The notes beneath the pieces were generated by a model. The model saw only the letters and a program-made list of their open reading frames with translations, made no database searches and had not been told where the DNA came from. Source: Breznakibacter xylanolyticus (lineage in GTDB: Bacteria > Bacteroidota > Bacteroidia > Bacteroidales > Marinilabiliaceae). Taken from it: a stretch of 64,000 nucleotides of DNA. This document shows, piece after piece, positions 1-8,759 of the stretch (position 1 is the stretch's first letter; each line of letters starts with the position of its first letter). The stretch covers positions 887 to 64,886 of the forward strand of contig NZ_QKZK01000013.1 in assembly GCF_003254275.1 (NCBI RefSeq), in the 5' to 3' direction. The position numbers were made by a program, and so were the translations under genes.

Positions 1-1400
1 GGCTGAATGTCTGCTCCCACAATGGGTGAGTAGATGCTTAAATCGACTACCGGCTGGGGAAACCACGAAATGGTAGCTGTGTCTGAATTGATACATCCGT
101 TGATGTCGGTGATGGATACCCATGCTTCGCCTTCTTCGGTGGCTGTGTATTGTTGGTTTGTTGTCCCATCATGCCATAAATAGTTAGCCATTCCTGCCGG
201 AGCGATGATGTTGGTTGGTGTGTTGGCGCAAATGGTGCTGTTTGATAAGTTAATGTCGGGTAATGGGTTGACGGTAATGGTTTTTGTTTGGATTGTCCCG
301 CAATTTTCGGTGTTCCATACGGTTAGTCGGATGTCGTAAGTGCCTGTGTTTGTTGGAATGAAGTAGTTGTTGGTTTGGGTGGGATCAATGGGTTGTCCTA
401 CAATTTCCCATTGAGTTTTGGCGTTGTTGGTGGTGTTAAATATGGTGTCGCCCAGGCAGATGGATGATGGCGCGTTGCTCAGGTCGATCATCGGGCTTTC
501 ATACGTGATTAATGTGACCGTGTCAGTGATGATGCAATTGTTCTGGTCATTTGCTTGCACCCATACGATCTGTGTTTGATTGGAGGGCACCAAAACCGAA
601 ATAGTACTGGTGTTGGTTTCTCCGGTACTCCATAGGTAATTGTTGTATGTATCCTGGGCGTTGAGGATGATGGGGTTTTCAGGACAGAAATAGATGCTGT
701 CAGGATTGGCTGTACCAAATATGCCGGTGTCGTAAGTGATGTCAATGATTGATTGTGGATGCCATGAATAGATAATGGTGTCCATGGCTGAGCATCCTTT
801 GTCGTCCGTGATTTTCAGCCAGTAAGTATCGGGTTGTGTGGCGTTGTAGCTGGATGTGGTACTTCCATCTTGCCACAAAAATGAAACGGCATTGGCCGGT
901 CCCTGTATGACCTGTGATGTGTTAGGACATCCTATGATGTCAGGGATGTCGAATTCAGGCAATGGGCTGACGGTGATGTTGATGTCGATGGTGGTGTTGC
1001 AGCTGTCGGGACTCCAAGCGGTTAGCTTGTAGATGCCACCTTGTTGGGGGATCAGATAGTTGGCGTCCGATTGAATAACCTGTCCGTCAAGCTCCCATCG
1101 GTAATGAGCCATGGGGGTGGTGTTGAAAATGGTGTCGCCCATGCATACATTGATGGCCGTGCCGGGAATCAATGGTTCTGAGCCGATGGTCAGGTTGACC
1201 TCGGCGCCCGGATAACCAATGATATCGACAGTGTCGCGGTTGGTGCAGCCCAGATCATCGGTAACCTCGAGCCATATTTGTGACTGCGAGTCGGCAATGC
1301 CGCTTAAATCAAGTGAGGTGCCTGTGGCGCCGGTGCTCCATTGGTAATCGGCATGTGTGGTGGGTGCCTGTAGGGTGTACAATTCACCCGGGCAGAGGTT
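1..1400 (-). repeat. tandem Ig/PKD-like protein modules, about 687 bp (229 residue) period
   Basis: Two successive module sets are visible in translation. Each runs from a CPxx...W-S-T-G-E/A-T unit, through a C-x-G-D-T-I-F-N-T-T unit, to a C-x-N-T...L-W-x-D-G unit ending in ITD(D/I)xGC. The GDTIFNTT codons end at about 1140 in the first set and about 453 in the second, a spacing of 687 bp. Similar modules probably continue beyond the left edge. Confidence 0.65.
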
Positions 1401-1901
1401 GATGCTCTCGGGAAAGTTGATTTCAGGCAGTATAAATTCCACATCAATAGAGTCGGTCGCAGAACAGCCATTGGGTGTTAATGAGGTCAGATAGAAACGA
1501 TCAGTGCGGTTGATGTCGATGTAGGGCTGTGTGGAGAGGATTTCATCACCTGTTGATTGCGATCGCCAGATGTAGGAGAGTTGTGGGCTCTTGGTCTCCA
1601 AGTGAATCATGTTGCCATTGCATTCCAGGGTGGGGCCAACAATTTTGACATTGCTGTACGACGAAAAATACCCAAAGTTGAGTCCGGTGTGTTGCTTGTC
1701 GTGCGACCATTCCGTGAGGTTGACCACGCTCATGTGAAACAGTCCGGTGCTGTTGGTCATGGTGTAGACCTGATATTGCGACAGGATGGCCGACATGTCG
1801 ATGCTGGCCACGTACCATTTCTCTAACGGAACGGTGATGCCGGTCGGCACTTCACGCCATGTGATGCCTGTTGTAAAGTTGATGGTGGCGCCGTTTTTGT
1901 C
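1..1901 (-). pseudogene. C-terminal continuation of the modular surface protein, cut off by an in-frame stop and by the window edge
   Basis: Reading the minus strand in the same frame as the gene at 1902-3110, the sequence stays open from position 1901 to the window edge, with no further stop. The translation resumes with DKNGATINFTTG and then enters Ig/PKD-like modules typical of Bacteroidota gliding-motility/type IX-secreted surface proteins, with motifs such as YQWSTGATG, GDTIFNTT and LWQDGSTTSS, each ending near D(D/N)xGC. It has no start signal or signal peptide of its own, so it is best read as the downstream part of the same gene. The type IX C-terminal sorting domain, if present, lies outside the window. 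A sequencing error at the stop is as possible as a true nonsense mutation. Confidence 0.7.
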
Positions 1902-3110
1902 TTATAGGGTGAAGTTGTCTCGGTCTTTGCCTTTCACCATCAGTTGCAGGTTAAAGGTGCTCGAGAAATTGCGGGTGAAGCTGATGGTTCGGGAGCCGGT
2001 ACAGGCAATGTGTGGCAGTATGGCACTCCCGAAATCATTCCTGTTTTGTTGTTGGAGACCCGATATTTGGTAGACGTAAATAGGCTTGTTTGTTTTGATG
2101 TAAATGTCACCTGTTTGGTTGGTAACCGGGAACGAGAATTGCTGGTTGGTGCCCAGCAATCCTTTGTATTGTCCGAAAATCTCAAATTCCGTGTCGTCTT
2201 CGGTGGTGACAATAAAGATGCGGTCGAAATCGGGGGGCGATGTTCCGGTGCGTATGGCAATATATTCGGTTCCCAGTGTGGTGACCGGGATAAGTTGGTC
2301 GCCAATGAGGTCGCGTGGCTGCACTTTGGCTGCACCTCCCGATTGTTTGATGGAGTCGTCTGAGATGGTCACTGCAATGTCCTTGTCTGCATTGATTTCG
2401 ATGCCGGCCAGGTTGATGGCATCGTCCTGACTGGTCGATTGCACGCTGTAAGTCTCACCTTTGTTGAGGGTGAGTGTGATGGTGGAGCCTGCCGCATGTC
2501 CTGCCAGGCTTTTGTTGGCAGGGACGGTGATAGTGACGGTGGTGTTGTCTTCAGTGGCCACAATATTGACCTGCTCGTAGGGTTTGGGGTTGCCCACGGT
2601 GTCATCGTTGTTGAATTCGTCCTGTGATGGCACAATGAATCGGGTTCCCAACGCATTGTCTCCTTTAAGAATAAAGGCTTCAGGGTTGCCGGGGTTTAGG
2701 GCTTCGTAATAGGTGGTGATGGGTGATGTAGCGGTGATCAGAAGCCCTTTGTTATTAATTGTGTTGATTGGTTTGTTTTCAACTTTTGCTGTGTTGAATA
2801 AAGCTGAATAGGCCGGGTCGTCTGAGCGGACAGTTAATTGGGTGTTGGCGGGAATGTTGACTGTGAATGGTGTGAATCCTGCTTGTGCCGGCATGCTGAT
2901 GGTGACGGTGGCAGGTTCATCGAAGGCTGTAAAACGCAATGCGATGGGTTCATCACCCACCGATGATGAAATGTCGGGTGCCACAAACCAAAATTCGGTG
3001 TCGGTTTGCGATTGTGCCACATGTTGGTTTAACCCGGTGAGGAGGGCGATAATGCAAATGGCTTTGTATAGAAGGCGAGTCCAACGGGAGAGTGGATGAC
3101 TGGCTGACAT
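1902..3110 (-). CDS. secreted protein with IgGFc-binding-type N-terminal region (N-terminal fragment of a larger surface protein)
   Basis: 402 residues. An N-terminal signal peptide is visible (basic MSASHPLSRWTR, then hydrophobic LLYKAICIIALLTGL). The rest resembles the IgGFc-binding N-terminal domain found at the start of large Bacteroidota cell-surface proteins: DTEFWFVAPDIS near the mature N-terminus, repeated TxITxxxxTxVTITVP strands, and FILKGDNALGTRFIVPSQ. The product probably sits at the cell surface in adhesion or gliding. The frame ends at TAA (1902-1904 on the plus strand) but stays open past it for at least 1.9 kb, so the annotated end is probably artificial. Nothing upstream is co-oriented, so this gene starts its own unit. 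Confidence 0.75.
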   Translation of the reverse strand: MSASHPLSRWTRLLYKAICIIALLTGLNQHVAQSQTDTEFWFVAPDISSSVGDEPIALRFTAFDEPATVTISMPAQAGFTPFTVNIPANTQLTVRSDDPAYSALFNTAKVENKPINTINNKGLLITATSPITTYYEALNPGNPEAFILKGDNALGTRFIVPSQDEFNNDDTVGNPKPYEQVNIVATEDNTTVTITVPANKSLAGHAAGSTITLTLNKGETYSVQSTSQDDAINLAGIEINADKDIAVTISDDSIKQSGGAAKVQPRDLIGDQLIPVTTLGTEYIAIRTGTSPPDFDRIFIVTTEDDTEFEIFGQYKGLLGTNQQFSFPVTNQTGDIYIKTNKPIYVYQISGLQQQNRNDFGSAILPHIACTGSRTISFTRNFSSTFNLQLMVKGKDRDNFTL

Positions 3111-3584
3111 GGTGCAGTTGGTTTTTCAGTTGGAGGGCAAGGTTCGGATGGCAGATTGCTCGTGAGGTTAAATATCTTTAACGGTAGCTTTTGGGTGAGG
3201 TTTCACTTTCGATTTCCTGCATTATCTTATGAATGTATTTATGTTAATATGTGTTTAGTGCAAAACGTTGGTTGTCTGTTGGTGTAAGAAAAATGACGTT
3301 TCGTCAAAAAAAATAAAGTGGGCTCTTTTTTATATTGAGGCGCAGATGGGTTTCGTTTTTCTTTGTAAAATTTACAGAATAATGGTTGAAAGGTTAAGTG
3401 GATTATTCTGTTGATGTGATCTAATTTGAAATGCCTGCAATTGAGAATTTCTTCTTTCTATTGGCAATGATTGCTATTTCCATCCTGGCTGAAGATGAGG
3501 GGTGGCTTGGTTGTGTGTTCTCTGTCGTTTGATGGTATGCGGCGGTGTGGAATGATTATCTTTGCGCCCGGAAATAAAGTCGGT
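3111..3584. other. intergenic region
   Basis: AT-rich spacer between the divergent surface-protein gene and the small gene at 3585. Apart from the -7-like element at 3557-3564 I see no gene, hairpin or repeat in it. Confidence 0.5.
3557..3564 (+). promoter_or_regulatory. Bacteroidota -7 promoter element (TATCTTTG)
   Basis: Exact match to TAnnTTTG, 20 nt before the ATG at 3585. A TTTG at 3528-3531 could be the -33 part, but the spacing (25 nt) is longer than the usual 19-21. Confidence 0.45.
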
Positions 3585-3923
3585 ATGTTAATGTTGTTTC
3601 GTTTTTTGTGTGTCGGGTGGTTCTTGTTGATGACAAGTGCCGGAGCTGATGTGCATCAGCGGGAGATCATGGCCACATCCGAGACGCAGTCCATTGAAAC
3701 ACCTTCCGGGTGGTTGGCATTGTCGGGTGAACCCGGTACATCGGTGCGTCTTGTGGTGCCTTCTGCATCGGTTGTTCCCCTGTTTTGGGTTTTTTGCGCC
3801 ATGCTTCAATATGATGGGTGGCGCATCGGCGTAACTTTTAAGGACGCTATGTTTCCCCGTTTGTCATGGGTGTTGATGCAAGCCCATTTCAGATTGTTGT
3901 TTCCTTTTCATTCTTTTTGGTGA
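3585..3923 (+). CDS. small hypothetical exported or membrane protein
   Basis: 112 residues from the ATG at 3585. That start is preferred over in-frame starts further upstream because the -7-like element TATCTTTG lies just before it. The N-terminus (MLMLFRFLCVGWFLLMTSAG) looks like a signal peptide. A second hydrophobic stretch (VVPLFWVFCAML) follows around residues 62-74, and the C-terminus is rich in Phe, His and Trp. I do not recognise the family. The gene stands alone, and the next gene, also of unknown function, starts 107 nt downstream. It could be non-coding, since support is a plausible promoter, an open frame and a signal-like start only. Confidence 0.35.
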   Translation: MLMLFRFLCVGWFLLMTSAGADVHQREIMATSETQSIETPSGWLALSGEPGTSVRLVVPSASVVPLFWVFCAMLQYDGWRIGVTFKDAMFPRLSWVLMQAHFRLLFPFHSFW

Positions 3924-4030
3924 TGATGATTGTTTCGTCAAACGACCTGGGTTGTTTGCTTTTCGGATGGTGCGCTTGGTGTCATCCGTGTTTTTACGCG
4001 TAATTCATTTATCTAAAAAAGATTGAAACA

Positions 4031-4504
4031 ATGACATTGATTAATATTCTCGTGGTGGTTCTGTTAATTGGGCTGCCAATCTATTTTATGCTTCGAAGTG
4101 CAAAAGGTGGTCAGCGCAAAATGGTGCAACAACTGACCGATAGTGCCATAGTCAAAGGGTTTATGGCATCTGAGGTGCTTGTGTTTTCAACCCGTTTGGC
4201 GGTGGCGGTTGATGCCCTTCGGCACACCCTGCTGGTGGGCAACTGGCGCGAGGGGGCGATGACCATGGAGGCTATCGCGCTTGAGGCGTTCGAACAGATT
4301 AAAGTGGTTGAAAAGAAAATGTCGCAATCCGATTCGTCTGTTGGTGAATTGGAGCTGGTGCTTTTATCTCGTGGTCGTGAGTGGCGTCTGCAACTTTTTC
4401 ATGCCTACACCGATGGGTTAAATTCCGGAGCCGAAGCTGTTGGCAAGGCACAAACCCTCAAGGCGCAGTTGTTGCCTTGTATTAAGGCTGATCACACGGC
4501 TTGA
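4031..4504 (+). CDS. hypothetical protein with one N-terminal membrane anchor
   Basis: 157 residues. Residues 4-22 (INILVVVLLIGLPIYFMLR) form a clear transmembrane helix, followed by a basic turn and a mostly helical soluble part of about 130 residues. I see no catalytic motif. A hairpin with a T-run follows the stop, so the gene is probably monocistronic. Conserved-hypothetical Bacteroidota proteins of this kind exist, but I cannot name a family. Codon usage and framing look genuine. Confidence 0.6.
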   Translation: MTLINILVVVLLIGLPIYFMLRSAKGGQRKMVQQLTDSAIVKGFMASEVLVFSTRLAVAVDALRHTLLVGNWREGAMTMEAIALEAFEQIKVVEKKMSQSDSSVGELELVLLSRGREWRLQLFHAYTDGLNSGAEAVGKAQTLKAQLLPCIKADHTA

Positions 4505-4522
4505 TGATGGTGGGATTGAGTA

Positions 4523-4572
4523 AGCCATGGTTGTCGTTTCCCTTGGGACGCGAGAGCCATGGCTCTTTTTTT
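4523..4572 (+). terminator. candidate Rho-independent terminator
   Basis: AGCCATGG at 4523-4530 pairs with CCATGGCT at 4557-4564 and is followed by a run of T. The loop is long (26 nt), but an alternative short self-complementary hairpin AGAGCCATGGCTCT sits directly before the T-run. Confidence 0.45.
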
Positions 4573-4573
4573 G

Positions 4574-4581
4574 TACTTTTG
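4574..4581 (+). promoter_or_regulatory. Bacteroidota -7 promoter element (TACTTTTG)
   Basis: Matches TAnnTTTG, 38 nt before the ATG of the pseudouridine synthase gene at 4619. No convincing -33 element at standard spacing. Confidence 0.45.
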
Positions 4582-4618
4582 CGGTGCGGTCATTTCATTT
4601 GCTGGCCGGTGAAAATAT

Positions 4619-6322
4619 ATGGTTAATCAGGCATCGTTATTTGAACAGGAAGGTTATTTGCATCGTTTTAAAGCAGATGTGAATGAGATTGCGCTACCTG
4701 ATCGTTTCAACTATCCCTTTCATTATGTGCCTCATTCGTTGGCGGTGATGGCTGCCGATGAAGTCCAGCAGCACCTTCTTTTACAATCCTCTTGGGTGCA
4801 TGATTTTGGCATTCATCAGCGCGTTAATGGCTCCAATATTGGAAAGATGTTTGGCGTGTTGGTGGTGCGCGACCGGCATGGAGATTTGGGATATCTGGCC
4901 GCTTTTTCAGGCAAATTGGCTGGAACCAACCATTTGCCGGGTTTTGTGCCTCCTGTGGTCGACTTGCTCGACGAAACCGGATTTTATCGCCGGGGGGAGG
5001 CGTTGATTTCTGAGATAAACCATCAAATCAAATGTCTGGAATCCTCCTTCGACCTTGCGCGCTTGAAAGAGCAGCACCAACAATTGGTTTTACAGTTGGA
5101 TGCCCAATTGGCTGATTACCGGCAGGCAATGAAACAAGCTAAGAAGTTACGCGACGCTCAACGCGAAGTGGCTCAGGGCAACTGTTCATCGGAATCTTTG
5201 GATGATCTCAAAGCCCGTTTGAAGAACGAAAGCTTGAAATGGCAATATGACCTTAAGGTGATGCTCAGACGGCGTGACGAGCAAGTCGATCAAAACCGTC
5301 AACTTCTCGATGCTTATCTTAATAAAATACAGGACTTAAAGGACGAACGAAAGACCCGCTCGGCTGCGCTTCAGCAGCAAATGTTCGACTGCTATGCTTT
5401 TCTCGATGCAAGGGGGCAGCGTCGCAATTTGCGCGATATCTTCAGTGCCACCGAATTGCAGGTGCCGCCGGCGGGTGCCGGTGACTGTGCTGCCCCTAAG
5501 TTATTGCAATATGCGTATTTACATGGATTACAGCCGGTGACCATGGCTGAATTCTGGTGGGGGCAATCTCCGGCTTCCGAAGTTCGGCGTCACGGCCATT
5601 TTTATCCTTCGTGCAACAGCAAGTGTAAACCCATTTTGGGGCACATGCTGCAAGGGTTGTCGGTCGATCCTAATCCGGTGCTGGCAACGGCACTTGTGGG
5701 TGTTGAACCGCAGATAATTTATGACGATGATGTGATGGCTGTGGTCAACAAACCGGCCGAATATCTGTCTGTTCCCGGCAAGACAGAGGCGCCATCGGTG
5801 TTCACATTTGTGCGTAATCGGTACCCTCAAGCCGATGGACCATTGATGGTGCATCGGCTCGATATGTCCACTTCAGGGCTCATCGTTATCGCTAAAAACA
5901 TGCAGGCCTATCATCATTTGCAAAACCAGTTTCAGAACCATCTGATCCGAAAACGGTACGTGGCGCTGCTCGATGGCGTGGTGCCGGAAGAACGTGGCGT
6001 GGTGCAACTGCCCTTGCGGGTCGATTTGGATGATCGTCCGCGGCAGCTGGTTTGTTTTGAACATGGCAAACCATCGGTCACCCATTGGCGCGTTATCGGG
6101 CGCGGGGAGAAAACCACCCGGGTACATTTTTTTCCGCTAACCGGCCGCACCCATCAGTTGCGCATGCACGCGGCTCATTCCCTGGGGCTCAATTGTCCCA
6201 TTGTGGGTGACGATTTGTATGGTCAGCCGGCCAATCGGCTTCATTTACACGCCGAAACACTCGAGTTGGTGCATCCGGTCAGCGGTAGTGCAATGAAGTT
6301 TTTTGCCCCGCCCGATTTTTAA
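4619..6322 (+). CDS. RluA-family RNA pseudouridine synthase with long N-terminal extension
   Basis: 567 residues, about twice the length of a minimal RluA enzyme. The catalytic domain is in the C-terminal third (about 355-567). It starts at IIYDDDVMAVVNKPAEYLSVPG and contains the motif HRLDMSTSGL, where Asp415 is the expected catalytic aspartate, and the distal motif TGRTHQLRMH. Residues 1-350 are not found in E. coli RluA. They include a charged, probably coiled-coil stretch (about 140-260) and a region with Cys and His (GDCAAP, CNSKCK) at about 285-345. The enzyme isomerises uridine in rRNA or tRNA, and its target site cannot be read from sequence. Similar long forms are common in Bacteroidota. 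Confidence 0.9.
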   Translation: MVNQASLFEQEGYLHRFKADVNEIALPDRFNYPFHYVPHSLAVMAADEVQQHLLLQSSWVHDFGIHQRVNGSNIGKMFGVLVVRDRHGDLGYLAAFSGKLAGTNHLPGFVPPVVDLLDETGFYRRGEALISEINHQIKCLESSFDLARLKEQHQQLVLQLDAQLADYRQAMKQAKKLRDAQREVAQGNCSSESLDDLKARLKNESLKWQYDLKVMLRRRDEQVDQNRQLLDAYLNKIQDLKDERKTRSAALQQQMFDCYAFLDARGQRRNLRDIFSATELQVPPAGAGDCAAPKLLQYAYLHGLQPVTMAEFWWGQSPASEVRRHGHFYPSCNSKCKPILGHMLQGLSVDPNPVLATALVGVEPQIIYDDDVMAVVNKPAEYLSVPGKTEAPSVFTFVRNRYPQADGPLMVHRLDMSTSGLIVIAKNMQAYHHLQNQFQNHLIRKRYVALLDGVVPEERGVVQLPLRVDLDDRPRQLVCFEHGKPSVTHWRVIGRGEKTTRVHFFPLTGRTHQLRMHAAHSLGLNCPIVGDDLYGQPANRLHLHAETLELVHPVSGSAMKFFAPPDF

Positions 6323-6794
6323 TGTCTATTCAAGTATGTGGTTGGCGTGAACGTGAGGCTCTCATGTGGCAAAGCCGTTGGCTGGCTTTCTGTTTTTGTC
6401 GCTTTTGATTCCTTGGCACATTGCACTATGACGAGCGAGAGTGACGTGGTCATGATAAAAATGATGGCGGTTGATCTGATTCGTCCCATGGCGATTGGTA
6501 TTATGGTTGACATGAATTTAAGGACGAATGGCTCCGTTGTGCAAATGTTTTTTTAGGATGAATGGTAGCAACGTTGCAAAGGGCTTGAGTGAAGAAGTGC
6601 AAATGTGTCTGAGTAAGAAACATACTGACGAATCGACAACGTCGCTTTACCGAGCAACGAAAGTGGAAACGCAGGAGGGTTGCTAAGCATGAAAGAGCAA
6701 GAGTACAGGCGTGTCATTAAAAGGCTCCCTTGGGGGGATTTAGGGGGCTGCAATAAAAGTTTACCCTCCGGGATGGGCTCATAAAACTAAAAAA
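6323..6794. other. intergenic region with a G-rich repeat near its right end
   Basis: No convincing gene. Short open frames on both strands lack signals. The G-rich element at 6719-6750 is the only recognisable structure. Confidence 0.5.
6719..6750 (+). repeat. G-rich intergenic element, copy 1
   Basis: Core TCCCTTGGGGGGATTTAGGG followed by GGCT, ending 44 nt before the ATG at 6795. It is related in sequence and orientation to the elements at 13361-13392 (minus strand) and 54312-54343. Confidence 0.6.
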
Positions 6795-7058
6795 ATGAAA
6801 TTTACCCGCGAAGATTATAACCGAAGGATTATTGATGTCGATGGAAAAATTCCTGACGATGAACCCGTTTTTTTACTGCGAGCTCAGGATAAATTCGCCT
6901 CGTTGACCCTCAAGAAATATTGTGAATTCCTTGAACAGGAAGCTGAAATTACCCACAACACTGCCTTGATGGAAATGGCCAAAGAGTTGCGTGCGCATGC
7001 CCACGACATGCTCATGTGGAAATATTCGCATGTGCCCGACAAACCGGCTTCTAAATGA
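6795..7058 (+). CDS. small conserved hypothetical protein
   Basis: 87 residues, soluble and charged. The N-terminal part is MKFTREDYNRRIIDVDGKIP and the middle contains DDEPVFLLRAQDKFA. The second half looks alpha-helical (YCEFLEQEAEI, MAKELRAHAHDML). The segment around EPVFLLRAQDK resembles short conserved Bacteroidota proteins of unknown role. It is preceded by the G-rich element and faces the antiporter gene tail to tail across 33 bp. No catalytic residues are evident and I assign no function. Confidence 0.65.
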   Translation: MKFTREDYNRRIIDVDGKIPDDEPVFLLRAQDKFASLTLKKYCEFLEQEAEITHNTALMEMAKELRAHAHDMLMWKYSHVPDKPASK

Positions 7059-7091
7059 GTGGATGGTTTGCCGTCTGCTCTCGTGCTCCGG

Positions 7092-8045
7092 TTATGCCAT
7101 CAACAGCCAGCTGATGTATCCCACATACAACGACAGGAAAACCAGCCCTTCCCATCGATCAATTTGTCGACCCTTGCCGGTAAATAGAAATGCGAACAGA
7201 AGGATGGATGCCACAATGTTTATCATCAGGTCGAGGTTCGCTGCTGGTGTGATCGATACCGGAAAAATGGTGGCCGATGCTCCCAAGATCAGGAATGTGT
7301 TGAAAATGCACGATCCCACTACGTTGCCAATGGCCAAATCCACATTCCCCTTTCGTGCAGCCACCACCGAGGCGGCCAGCTCGGGTAGTGAAGTTCCTAT
7401 GGAAACGATGGTGATGGCGATGACCCGTTCCGACATTCCCGCCAGACGTGCCAGCTCAACGGCGGAGTACACAATGGCGCGTCCTCCGGCAATGAGCAAT
7501 CCTAATCCCAGCGCCAAAAACATCAGCGCTTTGGCAATGGTATAATCTTTTGATGGCACTTCGTCTTCGTTGCCCCCTTTGACGGACAGTGAAATGTTGT
7601 AAGCCAGAAATATCATAAAAAACATCAGTAAAACAATGCCTTCGGAGCGTGATATGACCATTGTGGCACTTTGGTCGAGAAATACATCACTGGCCATCAC
7701 CAGCATCACCACTGCCGCCAATAGTGCCAATGGAATCTCAATCCAGGTGGTTTGACGGTTCACCATCAATGGGTTGTATAAGGCTGCGATGCCCAGTATG
7801 GCAAGTATGTTAAAGATGTTGCTCCCGGTGACGTTGCCCATGACCATTTCAGGATTTTTGTTGACAGCCGCGAAGACGTTGACAATCAATTCGGGTGCCG
7901 ATGTGCCAAAGGCCACAATCGTTAGTCCGATGACTATGTTGGGGATGTTCATGCGTCGAGCCAGCGACGAGGCGCTTTCAATCATCAGGTGGGCGCCATA
8001 TATCAGAGCCGCAAATCCGGCAATGAGCAAAAGGGTGTAAAGCAT
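7092..8045 (-). CDS. calcium/sodium antiporter, CaCA family (YrbG-like)
   Basis: 317 residues from the ATG at 8045. Upstream in-frame residues are basic and lack a start context, whereas MLYTLLLIAGFAALIYGAHL is a proper first membrane helix. About ten transmembrane segments fall in two homologous halves. Each half carries the alpha-repeat signature of the cation/Ca2+ exchanger superfamily: FGTSAPELIVN in the first and IGTSLPELAASV in the second, each followed by GN(V/T)xGS(N/C)IFN. The acidic residues of the PEL motifs are the expected ion ligands. It exchanges Ca2+ for Na+ (or H+) across the inner membrane. It is monocistronic and convergent with the small gene before it. Confidence 0.92.
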   Translation of the reverse strand: MLYTLLLIAGFAALIYGAHLMIESASSLARRMNIPNIVIGLTIVAFGTSAPELIVNVFAAVNKNPEMVMGNVTGSNIFNILAILGIAALYNPLMVNRQTTWIEIPLALLAAVVMLVMASDVFLDQSATMVISRSEGIVLLMFFMIFLAYNISLSVKGGNEDEVPSKDYTIAKALMFLALGLGLLIAGGRAIVYSAVELARLAGMSERVIAITIVSIGTSLPELAASVVAARKGNVDLAIGNVVGSCIFNTFLILGASATIFPVSITPAANLDLMINIVASILLFAFLFTGKGRQIDRWEGLVFLSLYVGYISWLLMA

Positions 8046-8255
8046 TTTTTTTTGACGTTTTCGGCAAATATAAATCCTTCTATTGAGATGCAAGGTCTGC
8101 ATTTTGTTTTTTTCTTTTTTTTGTGTTGGGTCGATGTTGCTTGGCGACTTTACTTTTGGAGCTATTAGGTTTTGTATGCTCTTTCTGTCTCCAGCACTTT
8201 TCCCATCTTTAGATTGACAGGCAAAAGTGCTTTCGCCTTCGCGCCGATTATTTCG

Positions 8256-8263
8256 TATTTTTG
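8256..8263 (+). promoter_or_regulatory. Bacteroidota -7 promoter element (TATTTTTG) of umuDC
   Basis: Matches TAnnTTTG, 26 nt before the umuD ATG at 8289. I did not find an obvious LexA-type palindrome around it. Confidence 0.5.
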
Positions 8264-8288
8264 TGATGAAAATAATACCCCCTCGATT

Positions 8289-8759
8289 ATGAACACTCCC
8301 GACTTCCCATTGGGGATTTACAAACGCATTGTTCTGACTCCCAATCTCGAGTTTTTTATGCCCGAGGAGGAGTCCGATCTCAACGTGCCGCTGCTGGGGG
8401 AGGTTAGAGCCGGATTTCCATCGCCGGCAGGCGATTATATGGAGCTTCGGTTAGATTTGAATCGTGAACTGGTTCGAAATCCCGATGCCACTTTTTATGC
8501 CCGTGTGCGGGGCAAATCTATGATACACGCCGGCCTCGATGAAGGTGATGTGCTGGTCATTGATCGTAGCCTCGAACCTGTCTCCGGTAAAATTGCCGTG
8601 TGTTATGTCGATGGTGAATTTACCGTCAAGCGCATCCGTATTGAAAAGGATGTGTGCTGGTTGCTGCCTGCCAATGATGATTTTGAACCCATCCGCGTGA
8701 CTGCAGATAATGATTTTATTGTGTGGGGAATTGTTAGTTACGTTATCAAAAAGGTATGA
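8289..8759 (+). CDS. umuD: UmuD-like S24 autoprotease (LexA/UmuD family)
   Basis: 156 residues from ATG 8289, chosen over an upstream in-frame start at 8172 because family proteins begin close to this Met and the promoter lies between the two. The self-cleavage site is Ala41-Gly42 (EVRAGFPSP). Catalytic Ser77 is in RGKSMIHAG and Lys114 in GEFTVKRI, 37 residues apart as in LexA and UmuD. After RecA-stimulated cleavage the product becomes the accessory subunit of a translesion polymerase. Its stop overlaps the umuC start (ATGA), which implies translational coupling. There is no DNA-binding domain, so this is UmuD and not LexA. Confidence 0.93.
   Translation: MNTPDFPLGIYKRIVLTPNLEFFMPEEESDLNVPLLGEVRAGFPSPAGDYMELRLDLNRELVRNPDATFYARVRGKSMIHAGLDEGDVLVIDRSLEPVSGKIAVCYVDGEFTVKRIRIEKDVCWLLPANDDFEPIRVTADNDFIVWGIVSYVIKKV

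Noticed and set aside
6319-6753. Short open frames on both strands between the pseudouridine synthase gene and 6795
   Set aside because: No promoter, start context, signal or family resemblance. Frames on opposite strands overlap each other.
8289-8759. The S24 protease as a LexA repressor
   Set aside because: No N-terminal DNA-binding domain, and the gene is translationally coupled to umuC.
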